DNA of 64,000 bases from Aralia elata (GCA_034770075.1 CM068385.1:52708746-52772745), one strand, 5' to 3'; positions 10,779 to 22,900 are shown, counted from the stretch's first letter. The notes: generated by a model not told the origin, from the sequence alone. Made by a program: numbers and translations.

Positions 10779-12599
10779 TGAAAGTAGTATGCACACAAGC
10801 CAATCATATTTGATATGATGTAGCATATACTTTGTAATCTTATTCATTTATTTATAAAAGAATTGACTTTCTTAAAAGGCATTTTATATTATCTACATGG
10901 TGCTGTTATATTAAATGTGATAAACCATAATTTTGAGCAATGCTTTTAGAATCATGATGGTGATCATGCTAATGAGATCTAAATTCTGGATAGCTCACAA
11001 ACTAAAATCGTTCCTAATCGTTGGATTATTAAAATGGGGATTAGTGAATTCGGATAGATTAGTACATACGTTGCTTGCTCTTAAGAAGAGGATGATTGAT
11101 CTCATAATCATTTGTGTGGAGACACTAAAGCAAGTATGTAGGTGCTTATTGGAGAATAAGTTCACTGAACGTGGCTCGCTAAGGAATACCTAATGGAGTT
11201 TTACTCGCTTGTCAATAGGAATTCCTCTAGTGATAGTAGTACAAGTGATCCTTGGACTTGAGATCATCATAGTATCTTGTGTACGATGAGTTATACTTTG
11301 ACATATCCCTTAAGACCTTTAGGGTATATCAAAGGGTATGATTGGGTATAATAAGTTGTACATGGAGATAGGTGAATGATCAACAAAGAATCTACCACGT
11401 CTAGTAAAAGATGTGAATGTCCTATGTGATTCGATAAATGACAACTCAGTAGTCCTTGGCCAAGGCAGAATGAAATTAGAAAAGAGTTTCTAATTTACAT
11501 TATTTAGAGTTGTGCATTTCGGAATCGAAATACATATAATTAAATAAAATAAGACTTGACAGTAAATCCATGTCTTATATTTAATTGGGACATTGTATGG
11601 TAGAAGGATTGAATTGTATGGTAACTATTCACTGAAAGGTTCTTTTGTAATTAATGTTAAAATCTATATTATCTGGAAAGTCGTTGATCGCTAAGGGGGC
11701 TTACCCTTATTGTAGAATAAATATTATTTATTTAAATGAATTAAATAGTTTAATTTATTTATTTAAATAAGATTAGAATTGTTCTAATTGATTTATTCAT
11801 AACAGGTTTAATATGGAGAACCTAAAGGGTCACACCGCAAAAGGAAAATATTTATTTAAGAAGTAAATGGCATAATTGTAATAATACGTTAAGTGTATTT
11901 AATTTAATCTATGGAGATAGAATAAATTAAATAGCTTAATATTTATTATTTAATATTTCAGAAATATTAAATATAAATTAATAAGAGGAGTCTTATTATT
12001 ATTATTACTGTTACTATTATTTAATTCCTAATAGGGATTGAAAATTAATTAATGGAAGTACTCTCACATGAATTCCTAATTGGATTAGGAGCATAATTAA
12101 TTAAAGGAGTTTAATTATAATAGAAACCCTAATCCTAAATAGTTTAGGGAAGGGTTATTCCTACATCTATAAATAAGAGGAGTCTTATCATAGATTAGGG
12201 TTACACACTCTTGTATTAGATTGTGGAGAGTACTTGTAATTTCTATAGAGATAGAAACTAGGGTTTTGCCAACACCCAACTTCTTGAATAACTATTCTTC
12301 CTTGGTGGATCATCTCTAGAGGCCAAACACTTGGGTGGCTAACGTTGATCAAGCAAAGGAATTTAGTCGGTGGAATTCAAGGAGAACGCGAAGGAATTGG
12401 AGGTGAACTTGTACCCGAGGAAGCCCGGTTCTACGAGGGTATAATTTCTTAATCTCTATCTCTTTTGTTTATATCGTTAATTGAGCACATAGATTGATCA
12501 TGGTGATGGTTTGTATAAAATTTTAAAATCCAATTTTATCGCGCTTCCGCTTTATTTATGTAATTTGATTGCATGTTCACGTTAAATACAAACCTAACA
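10779..12599 (+). repeat. Copia A 5' LTR
   Basis: 1821 bp, with TG...CA ends (TGAAAGTAGTATGCACAC to AATACAAACCTAACA), followed at once by a primer-binding site. It contains a TATA box at 12168-12175. Small open frames in it (for example 10933-11193) recur in every LTR copy but look like chance reading frames. Confidence 0.9.
12168..12175 (+). promoter_or_regulatory. Copia LTR TATA box
   Basis: TATAAATA in an otherwise conserved stretch of the LTR, about 430 bp before the LTR end, and a plausible Pol II promoter. The same box stands at 34663, 42101, 51382, 58661 and 60200 in the other LTR copies. Confidence 0.6.
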
Positions 12600-12600
12600 G

Positions 12601-12613
12601 TGGTATCAGAGCC
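12601..12613 (+). promoter_or_regulatory. Copia A primer-binding site (initiator tRNA-Met type)
   Basis: TGGTATCAGAGCC, one base after the LTR end, complementary to the 3' end of plant initiator methionine tRNA, as usual for Ty1/copia. Confidence 0.85.
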
Positions 12614-12715
12614 TAATCTTGTGCTAATTATCGATTTTGATGATTCCATGTGTGTATGGTATGCGATTGGATCGAAATTTTTGGGCATAATCCGTTTTTT
12701 CTGAATCTGCTACGC

Positions 12716-12835
12716 GGCGCAGCTGCGCCGGCTCCAGTTCATTCTAGAGCGCAGCTGCGCCCAAACCCAGAAAGTCGTTTCTGGGGTTTAGCGCAGCTGC
12801 GCCGTGTCCCAGTTCATTCTGGGCGCAGCTACGCC
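12716..12835. repeat. GC-rich palindrome array, copia A version
   Basis: Four copies of a perfect or near-perfect palindrome: GGCGCAGCTGCGCC at 12716-12729, GCGCAGCTGCGC at 12749-12760 and 12791-12802, and GGCGCAGCTACGCC at 12822-12835. The spacers are themselves inverted repeats (CCCAG TTCATT CTGGG, and CCCAGAAA GTCG TTTCTGGG), so the whole block can fold in more than one way. It stands out as extremely GC-rich within AT-rich leader. Confidence 0.9.
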
Positions 12836-13790
12836 GGACAGCAGAATCCGAAAAATATTTTTTTCTTTCAATTAAAATAAATGATTTATTTAATTAATAT
12901 AAGTTTAAAATAAAGATGTTTATTTTATCTGGAATAGGATTTCAGATTGCTAAAATTAAAAGAGTTTAATTTGGATTTGGTTTTTGATTAAAATAAAAGA
13001 GTTTATTTTGTTTCAAAACTAAATATTAGCAAAACTTTTGCCCATTAATTGATATCAATGCATATATGGAATGGTTTTATTATTCATGAGATGAATGTTA
13101 TTTATTGATATATTTATATAGATATGTATGATAATAAATAGGGATTGATTATGGACTATTGACCAATGTGTGATTGGATTTATTTTAGTGGATGCTTGAA
13201 TGTATGGGTTTTTTTTTATAAATGGAGTCTGCGTACCTCGTCTTCTCTAATTTTTTCTTAATGTAAATTCTATCTCCCTCCTATATACTTCCCCTTGACT
13301 GCTGATCAAGGTTTCTATTTATTGTAAATAGTTTTTGTAATAGGACTAGTTAGAATTAATTTTGAAGAATTGGAGACAAAGGAGCGAGGAGCGCTTGAAG
13401 ACCCGTTTGTAATGGAGCCCGGATTTAAATGTAATAGTTATATTTAAATTTAATTCTTGCACCCTAGGTTTGACCTTTTGGTTCATTTGGTGGCTCTAGT
13501 GAACTAAACTAGAATAAAAGTCCATAATCAATCCGGGTAGAATATAGTATTCTATATGTGCATGCTTACTATATATATATTATATATTATCCAACATGCT
13601 TCGCATGTAAAATAATATGATGCGTATTTTATATATATATGTGCATGCGCGCTAAACAAGATGAGACTAATAATAATAAACCCCTCAAAGAAATCATATT
13701 AAGTCCTAAGCGTTCAAAGATATTTGGAATATCGAACGTCGCCTTCTAGCATGGTAAAACAATAGAGTATTAAATGTTTAATATGAGTTT

Positions 13791-14081
13791 GTTGTGCCAC
13801 CACAAGCCAAGTATTAAATATTTAAGATGTTGCTTTATCACATTTGATGCTTATTAAGGAATTGAACATTACTGTTTTGTTGTGTCACCACAAGGACGGT
13901 ATTTTTCTCTTCACATATATGTAAGTGCTAGGATGGACTTAACTTGGATAATTTTGATTCGGATGTGTCACCACTTGATCAAAATAATCTAAAAGGCAAA
14001 ATATAAGGAGTTACATAGAGATGTAATTGACAATAGTTGTCTACCTATTTATTTATATATCGTTTGTTGTGTCACCACATG
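13791..14081. repeat. Four dispersed GTTGTG-TCAC-CACAAG hairpins, copia A
   Basis: Sites at 13791-13806, 13879-13894, 13962-13977 and 14066-14081 carry GTTGTGTCACCACAAG or a one- to three-base variant, separated by 70-90 bp of unrelated sequence. Copies B, D and E have hairpins at the same four sites. Confidence 0.85.
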
Positions 14082-14278
14082 GCTATATACATTTGAAATG
14101 GGATCCTTAGTCTCACTAGCAAATCTTTAATTAGAATTGTCGAACTATATATTGAGGGTAATATAGTTTGATGAAAAAGTGAGAGAAACCAATTTAAAAT
14201 AAAGACCTAATTTATTTTGGTAATTAATTAAATGAGTGCATGCTAAAATGTTGTCTATTTCACATGCAGAATTTAAAA

Positions 14279-15763
14279 ATGTCAAACTCACTATCACTGC
14301 GTAGCATACTTGATGCTAACAAACTGACCGGGCCGAATTACATGGACTGGTTAAGGAATCTGAGAATTGTTCTCACTGCTGAAAAGATTTCTTATGTCCT
14401 AAATTCGCCAATCCCTGCAAATGTTGCAGAAACAGCCTCTGAGGAAGAGATTGCTACTTTTAAAAAGTGGCAAGATGATGCAATCTTAGCTCAATGCATC
14501 ATGCTCGCATCCGTGAGTAACAAGCTTCAGCGTCAGCATGAAACTATGGATGCTCCTACTATATTGCTGCACCTCAAAGAGTTGTATGGTGAGCAAAGTA
14601 GGACTGCTAGATATCAGATATCTAAGGAGCTCTTCCGATCTCGTATGACCGAGGGCACTGCTGTTGAGACTCATGTCCTTAAGATGATCAATCTGATTGA
14701 ACAATTTGGACAGCTTGGGTTCGTGATGGATGGGGAGTTAAGCCAAGATTTGATCTTACAGTCACTCCCGGACACCTTCTCACAATTTGTTGTGAATTTT
14801 CACATGAATAAGTTGGACGTCAGCTTGCCTGAGTTACTTAACATGTTGAAAACTGCTGAAGGTCACTTCTCATCCAACAAGAACCAAGTCTTACTAGTGG
14901 ATGATTCTTCCAAGAAAAGGAAGAGGCCCAAGGTATGTTATGAAAAGAAGAAAAACAAGAAGGCTAAGGGCAAGGCGAAGAGAAAGGATAAAAAGAAACG
15001 TGATCTAGATAGCAAAAGAATTTGCTACCATTGCAATAAGCCGGGACACTGGAAGAGGAACTGCAAGGAGTATCTTGCGGACCAAAAGAAGCTTGGAGAA
15101 GTTTTGACTTCCGATCTAGGTTTGTTCATGATTGAAATTAATTTTTCTGAAAGTCAAAATTCTACTTGGGTATTGGATACCGGCTGTAGTTCTCACATAT
15201 GTAATAATGTGCAGGGACTAAGTAGAAGTAGAAAGTTGAACAAGGGTGAAGTCATCCTACGAGTGGGAAATGGAGCAAAGGTTGCTGCATTAGCTGTAGG
15301 GACTTATTGTTTAGCACTGCCTTCGGGCAAGTTCATTAGTTTAAATAATTGTTATTATGTTCCGACACTCATTAGAAACATTATTTCAATTTCTGTATTG
15401 GATATGGATGATTTTGATATTATAATAAAGAACAATAGTTGTTCTATTTATAATAAAAATGTTTTATATGGTGTTGGCAATCTACTGAATGGACTTTACA
15501 TACTTGACTTGCATGAAAAAATACTTCAAATTGAACAAACAAAGAAAAGAAAAAGAGATGATGTTAATTATACCTTTATGTGGCACTGTAGACTCGGTCA
15601 TATTAATGAAACAAGATTATCCATGTTGCATAAAGATGGGCTTTTAGAGCTATCTGATTACGAATCATATCCAACTTGTGAATCTTGTCTCATGGGTAAA
15701 ATGACTAAATCTCCTTTTACTGGAAAAGGAGAAAGAGTTACAGAGTTGTTAGCGTTGGTACAC
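14279..15763 (+). pseudogene. Copia A gag, protease and pre-integrase region, cut by Athila insertion
   Basis: One uninterrupted frame of about 495 codons. I chose the start at ATG 14279 (MSNSLSLRSIL) because similarity to other copies begins there; the frame is open further upstream to 14240. Order: UBN2-type gag domain (about residues 1-190), a basic K-rich stretch, a CCHC zinc knuckle (CYHCNKPGHWKRNC, near residue 250), the aspartic protease (WVLDTGCSSHIC, near residue 300), then the GAG-pre-integrase domain (MWHCRLGHINETRL, then CESCLMGKMTK). At 15764 the Athila LTR begins, and the frame runs on into it as a chimeric tail ending at 15907. The rest of pol resumes at 30816. Confidence 0.85.
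15759..15763. repeat. Target-site duplication TACAC, left copy (Athila-type element)
   Basis: TACAC is directly followed by the LTR start TGTTGCCC at 15764, and repeats at 30811-30815 after the other LTR. Copia B shows the uninterrupted site with one TACAC. Confidence 0.9.
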
Positions 15764-17063
15764 TGTTGCCCAATTTCACAATCGACAATTACGTGCAAGT
15801 ATACACGATCAACAAGTAATAAAGTGATAAGAGAGAGTATCGAACCCACAGGAATTACTATGTTATTAATCTCCAATTGTCAATCTAAATTATGCCTATT
15901 CTATTAAACAATCACAAATTGGGGTTTTTGATTAATAATAATTAAATAAATACTAACACTAACAATTAATTCAAAGGTTGAAATTCAGATTTAAGATGAT
16001 TAAGACTACAATATCCCCAGTTATTTATCATAAACCAATCTATCTATATCTTCCAATTATTCACTTTAATGGAGTTGTTAACAGAAATTCAATTGCATTT
16101 ATAAGCCCTTTTCCAAGTGATCAAATAAATCTATCTATTCCAATTACTCTACGATATTCCTATGCAAAGTTAAAGGATTAAATTCATTAAGTTCCAATTT
16201 CCAATTGTTACATGCAACAAAGAGATATCCCTATTCACTTCACAAATCTAATTATTCAACACATGCAAAAAATTAAGAATACACGCTATCTTATCCAGTT
16301 CTAACCCTAGATTTCATCTCTCGAATTCATCTAAGGTAACCCGCTAATTGTCGGCCAAAAAATTAATCAACAAGCATAAAATAAGATAGACAACTCCCAT
16401 CAAATTGAACAATTGACATCAAATAGATAATCAACTCATAATTATAACTGGTTCCATTGTAGCCTTAACTAAGAATTTAGTTCATACTAGCAATTAAAAC
16501 TAGAATACCAAAATAAGTCATCATAATTAATTACAAATCAGAGGATAAAGATTAAAAGAAAACTCAGTATAATCTCTAGCTCTCCGATCTGAACTTCTCA
16601 CGATGCTTAACTTGTCCCCCAATCTCCTTGCTTAGCTCTGAAAGTTCTATCTCTGAATAAGTCTGTGTATGTTTTAATCCAAGTCTTGATCTTCTATTTA
16701 TAGTCTCCTTAAGTCCCTCAATCAGATTAATAACAAGAGTCCTTGATCACTTCAACCTTTCCAAAATAACTGAATGCCAGTAACTTAAAAATTTCCATTA
16801 GCCGCTTTCTCGCCCCGGCGAGAAGTTACTACACAAAATCCTCGCCCCGGCCAGCTTCCGCCCCGGCGAGAAATATAACGCACGAGTTCTCGCCCCGGCG
16901 AGAATGCCCTGCACCCAGCCAATTTTCTTCTTTTCAATCCACAGCCAGCCATGACCTACAAAAGCAACATGAAAGCAAATAAAAGATACCAAAAACACTT
17001 AAAAACAAGTAAAGAACTAAGCCATAGACATATCAAACTCGTAGGTTAAAAACTTACTCATCA
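15764..17063 (-). repeat. Athila-type 3' LTR
   Basis: 1300 bp. On the plus strand it runs from TGTTGCCCAATTTC to CTTACTCATCA. It contains TTCTCGCC-CC-GGCGAGAA hairpins at 16807-16824 and 16887-16904, with two degenerate copies between. It pairs with 29511-30810. Confidence 0.9.
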
Positions 17064-17080
17064 AATACCCCCAAACTCAA
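17064..17080 (-). promoter_or_regulatory. Athila-type polypurine tract
   Basis: On the minus strand, GAGTTTGGGGGTATTT directly abuts the 3' LTR start TGATGAGTAAG. This is the expected position of the plus-strand primer and confirms the minus orientation. Confidence 0.65.
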
Positions 17081-18270
17081 ACTTTGCTTGTCCTCAAGCA
17101 AAACACAAAACAAACCAAAATCATATCTAAGCTAACTACCAACATGAATGCAAATGCATGACTAACCATACTCAAGCAATTACTTAACAGACATCATAAA
17201 AATCCGGCCTCAGAAATCAGTAACTACCAATTCAACAGAATTTAAACCTCACACTATCCAAGAGCCAACTATTAGCAATTATGAATCACTCTCAACCCTT
17301 CCATAAGTATGCAACATATATTAAACCAATCATAGTATGAATCCAACTCTAAGTATCACAATGCTCAAAAAGAGACAAATTCACATATTTTACTTTTAAG
17401 CTCAACTTGCTATTCACTTGCCTTCTCAGTTTTTCTCTTTTTCTTTAACGAGTGCGTTTTACGCTCCATCTCGTCATATATCCCGACTAGTGCAATGTTC
17501 ATCTTTATTAGGCTATTTAGTGCCACCCGTGTAGCGAACTTTCAACCAACGACTCCCAAACCAGACGATTTTAGGGCGCTGAGTGTAAAGACATCTCCTA
17601 AGGGTATACTCATTCAAATGACACCGGCCACAAAGACAAACTTAGTCAAAACCTGCTCTTATCTGTCTATATTCATTAATTCATAGTTTTCTTACACTTA
17701 GACAGATATCGAAGCAGTATTTATTTTTTAAAAAAAAATTTATTTTTCATTTTTTTCCTTCGATTTTCTTTTTTTTTAGATCCAACAAGTGATAACAGTC
17801 TATATCTACATATGAGCATGTAATACACCAAAGAAGAACCAACTCCTAATTACTTTAATACACATTCGTGAACAAGTAAAAACCAAGGGTCTCAAATAAC
17901 CACAACTAAAACAGTTAAACTCCAGATTTAACAATAAGTATCCATCCCATTAAACTATAGTAGAACTAATCAAATTTCATCATTGGCCATCCCTAAATGA
18001 CTTCCATAAATGCATTGCTTGAATACCTCTAAATGCAAAATCATATGATCCTATGCTACTAAATTTTTGGAATTTTGGGGTTTTTTTTCTTTCAAATAAA
18101 TAAACAACGAGTAAAAACTAGGCTAAACTAAAACTCATGCAACTAAAACTAAAGATGCTATGCAACTAAACATGCAAATATGCAATCACACCACCCCAAA
18201 CTCAAACGAAACAATATCCTCATTGTGAAAAGAATAAAGAAAGTTAAGAACAGAGGACTCCCCTAGCAGT
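17081..18270 (-). other. Athila-type 3' untranslated region
   Basis: About 1.2 kb of AT-rich sequence between the extra ORF and the polypurine tract. It includes poly-A/poly-T tracts near 17725-17780. The plus-strand frame at 17495-17686 has no recognisable motif. I see no gene here. Confidence 0.5.
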
Positions 18271-19476
18271 TCAAGTAGTAGGCTCGAACTCATCATCGTC
18301 ATTTGGGGACGGTGGTGGAAAAATTGGCAATGGCTGGGTTGTGAGAAACTGAACAGGATCCATCATCGGCTGCATATTGGAGTACATGTTCGTTATGGCT
18401 TGGGTGCAACTCTGCTGATACGCATACATATGCTCCTGCCGATCCGCCAATCGCTGGTTCTGCCTCAATATGGTCTTATGATGGGAATCAATAAGACATT
18501 GCAACTCTCGAAACTGGAGGCTGAACTTGGCTGAACTTGGCCCAGTAGAAGTGGAAGGACCCTCCGAAGGACCCGCTCCCTCATCATCATCAGACTCATG
18601 TGCTTCTTTAGTAGGAGGAGAATGAACTATGTAACCCATACCACGAGGATGTGACTCACCGCCTTCCCATTCCTTATAGTGTGCAATCAAACGATGATCC
18701 AAAAGTAGTAAGGGCTACTGCAAAGCCTCCTCAACTCCCCAACGGACTCCCGCACAAAGACACAACCCACATATCAACGAAGGGTGTGGTAAACCACCCT
18801 GACTATGCAAAGTCCGTAAAGTGCGGCGAATCGACGCCTCAATCAGCTGACCCACATTGATCTCAATCCCCATCACAATAGCATATAACAATAAAGCTTT
18901 CTCCTTGGGTACATCACTCACATGTTGCGACGACATAAGTTTCGCAGAGAGGAAAGCATACCAGACCTTCCCATAATGACTCAAGTCCTTGCTATGGAAC
19001 ATAGGTGCAACACGTGGCCCTCTAGATATCCATGTCGTCCCAGGCCTGCATAAGTTAGTAACTACCTTCTCCATATTGGGCCCCTCCCCAAGGAATCGAG
19101 TGTATCGGCAACGTAAATCAGGCCTCAAGTTGTAATACTCATTGATCGTTTGGGCGCTGAAGGAAACTATCTTGCCCCGTATTGTAACCTCACATGGTGT
19201 CGCGTCCTCTACATTAGCATAAAACTCTTTGACTATGGCTATACACGCAGGCTCCGGATGGGCAGTAAATGTCTCTTATCCCCTCTCTACTATCTGATGC
19301 ATCATCTCACCATCAACCACTTCATCAGGCGTGAGACCGCGCTCAGGAGTTAGAGCTTTACCCGATGTATACGATTCATACCTATTAGCCGCCTCTGCAC
19401 TGACAAACTTTCTTCGATCAAAGTGCCTGGATGGAGTAGACGATGATCCCTCACCACGTTGCCGCTTTGGAGCCAT
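18271..19476 (-). pseudogene. Extra ORF downstream of Athila-type integrase (plant transposon protein-like)
   Basis: A third ORF of about 400 codons in sense with the element, in one frame from ATG 19476 (MAPKRQRGEGSSS) to the stop at 18271. It is broken only by in-frame stops at 19276 (TAA) and 18715. Motifs include RRKFVSAEAANRYESY, then VTIRGKIVSFSAQTINEYYN, and KLMSSQHVSDVPKEKALLLY followed by AIVMGIEINVGQLI. This pattern resembles the 'putative plant transposon protein' domain annotated in many plant genomes. The C-terminal third is low-complexity (E/D/P/S-rich), then Q/M-rich and possibly coiled-coil. In Athila elements this position is called env-like, but I see no clear signal peptide or membrane segment. 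Function unknown. Confidence 0.6.
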
Positions 19477-20425
19477 GATTGATCACTTAGCAAACAAACC
19501 CACACAAATAATCGGCTATGCAATTCAACTTCTCCCCCCAAACTCCAACTATAATAACTCCCAACTGATAATGGCACGGTACAATGGAACCGATTGGGTG
19601 ATGTTGCGTTGGTGAACTAATTGATTACTCCTTGAATTAAATGCAAACCCTAAAACTCATGTATGCACTGATGAAGCGGATGAAGATTGTGAAAACAACA
19701 GAGTATGCCCCCGCTTGAATGTGAGATGGTTTAAACTGAAGTTAGGATTTGATTTTAAAGTGGAGTGATTTAGGGTTTGTGTAGGAATCCAAGTATGGAG
19801 AGAAATTGGAAGGAAATTAGAAGAGAAATTGGACAGAATTGGGTTGGATCGGTATTAGAGAAGGAGAAATAGTGTTTTGGAGAAGTTGCATGGGAGTTGG
19901 AATGTTAAAAATCAAATTAGAATCGGATTTTAAAAACTGATTTCGCGATTCTCGCCGGGGAGAGAAAATAAGCTTATGAACCTCGCCGGGGCGAGAATCG
20001 GCAGAGAGGTTGGGGCTGGGGCGAGAAAAATCCAGGCCGGGGCGCACTTCAACAGAGAGGTTCTCGCCGGGGCGAGAAACCTTAGTGCAATTTTCTCGCT
20101 GGTGCAAGAATCCTCAGACTTGAAATTTTTTCCTGCTTTTCCCTCTTGATCCTCTTGTCCTCTCTTGTACCATCCTAATGAACATGTTTCCTCCTTCTAA
20201 AGCATTCCCACAGACTCTATCCCTGTTTCAATGAATACAACATAAATGAGTTAAACACGGAAGATTGAAAACCAAATTCAAACAGAAACACTGAAACTAC
20301 TCCTATATAAAAAAAATATTAACTATACTAATTCTATGAAAGCAATAAAATATCATGATTGGGTTGCCTCCTATCAAGAGCTTGGTTTATAGTCGTCAGT
20401 CCGACTTTCTCCGCAGTATTAGGCT
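19477..20425 (-). other. Spacer between integrase and extra ORF, with hairpin repeats
   Basis: Non-coding. Between about 19948 and 20110 there are five full or partial copies of a CTCGCCGGGGCGAG-type palindrome; the best is TTCTCGCC-GG-GGCGAGAA at 20061-20078. They match the LTR hairpins of the same element but in the opposite orientation (GG centre instead of CC on the plus strand). The rest is AT-rich with no gene. Confidence 0.75.
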
Positions 20426-21590
20426 TCAGCTTGATCGGGAGCAAAAAGGTGAATCACTGATATTTGTCGATTCATATCGCCTCCCCAATAATGTTTTGAG
20501 TCGCTGACCGTTGACTTTGAATGTGCGCTTTGAATCTGGTTCTTCGACTTCAATTGCCCCGTGAGAACCTACAACAGTGATAATGAAAGGGCCTGACCAT
20601 CTAGACTTTAGTTTTCTAGGAAATAAACGCAGTCTGGAGTTGAATAATAGCACAGCTTGTCTCGGCTCGAACTTCCGATCCAATATCCGTTTGTCATGCC
20701 ACCTTTTGACTTTTTCTTTGTACAACTTGACATTCTCATAGGCATGATGACAAAATTCCTCCATCTCGTTCAATTGGAGCAACCTTTTCTCACCAGCGGC
20801 TTGAAGATCAAGGTTCAACTTTTGAATTGCCCAATAGGCCTTATGCTCAAGTTCGACCGGTAAATGACATGCTTTCCCATAAACCATACGATACGGCGAC
20901 ATTCCGATGGGATTCTTATAAGCAGTGCGATATGCCCATAAAACATCGTCTAGTTTCATTGCCCAGTCCTTACGAGTCGGGTTTACCACTTTCTCTAGAA
21001 TTTGCTTAATTTCCCGATTTGATACCTCTGCTTGGCCATTCGTTTGGGGATGATAAGCCGTAGCAATCCGGTGTTTGACTCCGTACATAGCTAACAACTT
21101 AGTGAACTGCTTGTTACAAAAATGAGTACCTTCGTCACTGATTATGGCTCTTGGTGGAATGAATCTAGTAAAGATATTCTTGTGCAGGAACCGTAGAACC
21201 ACTTTGGCATCATTGGTGGGTAATGCAAGTGCTTCAACCCATTTGGACACGTAATCTACTGCCAAAAGTATGTATTGATTGTTAAATAATGACGGAAACG
21301 GCCCCATAAAGTCAATACCCCAAACATCAAATAGTTCAACCTCAAGGATGGTGTGGAGAGGCATTCGTGCCGCTTCGAGATATTTCCAACCCGTTGACAT
21401 CTATCACACTTAAGCACAAAGAGATGGGCGTCCTTGAACAATGAAGGCCAGAAATAATCTCGACTGTAACACCTTTGCTGCAGTTCTTTCTCCTCCATAA
21501 TGGCCTCCATAATCCGACGAATGGCAATGAGTCAATATGTTCTCCATTTCTTCTTGTGGCACACAACGTCTTATCATCTGATCCACACAC
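20426..21590 (-). pseudogene. Athila-type integrase, frameshifted
   Basis: The catalytic core and C-terminal part are open from 21400 to 20426 (about 324 codons), with DDE residues in GIDFMGPF, IISDEGTHF and NGQAEVSNREI, followed by RTAYKNPIGMSPYRMVYGK and the GPFIITVVGSHGAIEV segment. The N-terminal zinc-binding part (CDRCQRVGNISKRHE) lies in another frame (within 21510-21256), so a frameshift near 21400 separates it from the core. Integrase would insert the DNA copy into the genome. This copy is inactive. Confidence 0.8.
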
Positions 21591-21622
21591 GTTTTGAAGA
21601 GGAATGGCTCATCCCAATAGTA

Positions 21623-22900
21623 CTACTTGACATCATGGAGAAATTTATTTCTTTGCTGAGAAGTGAAATCTTGCGGAAGAACATTACTGACTAGGAAGTT
21701 CACATAATCAGCATACCAATGGACTTCGGTGTTGATACCAAACAACTGTTCATCTGGAAATGACTCATTGATTACTACATCATTCTTTTTCTGCATGTCG
21801 GCATTCTCTAACCTTGAAAGATGATCAGCCACTTGATTCTCCGTACCTTTCCTATCTCGAATCTCCAAGTCAAATTCTTGCAACAAGAGGACCCATCGAA
21901 TCAACCTAGGTTTGGCATCCTTCTTTGCAATCAAGTATTTGATAGTTGCATGATCAGTGTAGACAATCACCTTGGTTCCAATCAGATATGCTCGAAACTT
22001 GTCAAAGGCAAATACTACTGCAAGCAACTCTTTCTCTGTAGTAGTATATTTTAATTGAGCTTCTGTGAGTGTCTTACTTGAGTAGTAGATGGTGTGAAAA
22101 ACATTGTCCCTTCGCTGACCCAACACAACTCCCACTGCATAATCACTTGCGTCACACATCAACTCAAAAGGCAAAGTCCAACCAGGAGCAACTATGATCG
22201 GGGTTGTGACTAACTTCTTTTTCAGCACTTCGAAGGCTTCGATACAAGATTGATCCATCATGAAGGGAACATCTTTGTCAAGAAGTGAGCACAATGGTTT
22301 TGAAATTTTTGAGAAATCCTTGATGAATCGACGGTAGAATCCTGCATGTCCGAGAAAACTTCTAACGCCTTTTACAGATGTCGGTGGAGGTAGCTTTTTA
22401 ATGGTTTCGATCTTTGCCATATCCACCTCTAGACATGCGTCAGATACTTTGTGCCCCAGAATAATCCCTTCTCGCACCATAAAGTGGCACTTTTCCTAAT
22501 TAAGCACCAAATTCGTCTCCACACAACGCTTCAGTACTAAGATGAGATTATTAAGACACAAGTCAAAACTATCACCGAATACAGAGAAGTCATCCATGAA
22601 TACCTCCAAATTTTGTTCAACCATATCCGAGAAGATAGCCATCATGCATCGCTGGAATGTAGCTGGTGCATTACATAACCTGAAAGACATTCTCCGGAAT
22701 GCAAACGTTCCATAAGGACATGTAAAAGTTGTTTTCTCTTGATCCTCCGGAGCTATCACTATCTGGTTATATCCTGAGTATCCATCGAGAAGGCAATAGA
22801 ACTGATGACCGGACAACCTATCCAACATCTGATCAATAAATGGCAAAGGAAAGTGATCCTTGCGCGTAGCTTTGTTCAACTTGCGGTAATCCATACACAC
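21623..22900 (-). pseudogene. Athila-type reverse transcriptase and RNase H
   Basis: In one frame with the protease and the integrase core, but interrupted by stops near 22905, at 22496 and at 21623. The RT palm has MDYRKLNKATRKDHFPLPFIDQ near the start and the catalytic VFMDDFSVFG near residue 100. The family motif before it reads FRLCNAPATF, with R where relatives have G. RNase H (22480-21623) shows ILGHKVSD, FLGHAGFYRRFIKDFSKI, CDASDYAVGVVLGQR, TEKELLAVVFA, YTDHATIKYL and VADHLSRLE. All catalytic blocks are present; the damage is premature stops. Confidence 0.85.

Larger units (their letters stand above)
12614..14278 (+). other. Copia A long non-coding leader
   Basis: About 1.66 kb between primer-binding site and gag ATG, AT-rich and full of upstream ATGs. 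It holds the GC-rich palindrome array (12716-12835), a run of AATAAA-type repeats, a TA-rich tract near 13570-13640, and four GTTGTG...CACAAG hairpins (13791-14081). It ends with a pyrimidine-rich stretch and CACATGCAG shortly before the gag ATG, which resembles a 3' splice site. Confidence 0.7.

Noticed and set aside
10933..11193. 86-codon frame repeated in every copia LTR (also at 33415, 40865, 50146 and 57429)
   Set aside because: Its repetition follows from LTR duplication. No domain, and it lies upstream of the LTR TATA box.
12601..12613. TGGTATCAGAGCC as part of a tRNA gene
   Set aside because: Only the 3'-end complement is present, directly after an LTR; it is a primer-binding site.
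12716..12835. CRISPR-like array from regularly repeated palindromes
   Set aside because: Plant retrotransposon leader; the spacers are related to each other and no cas genes occur. The repeat is a hairpin set, not a CRISPR.
19331..19615. 94-codon plus-strand frame overlapping the Athila extra ORF
   Set aside because: Antisense shadow of the extra ORF without recognisable sequence.
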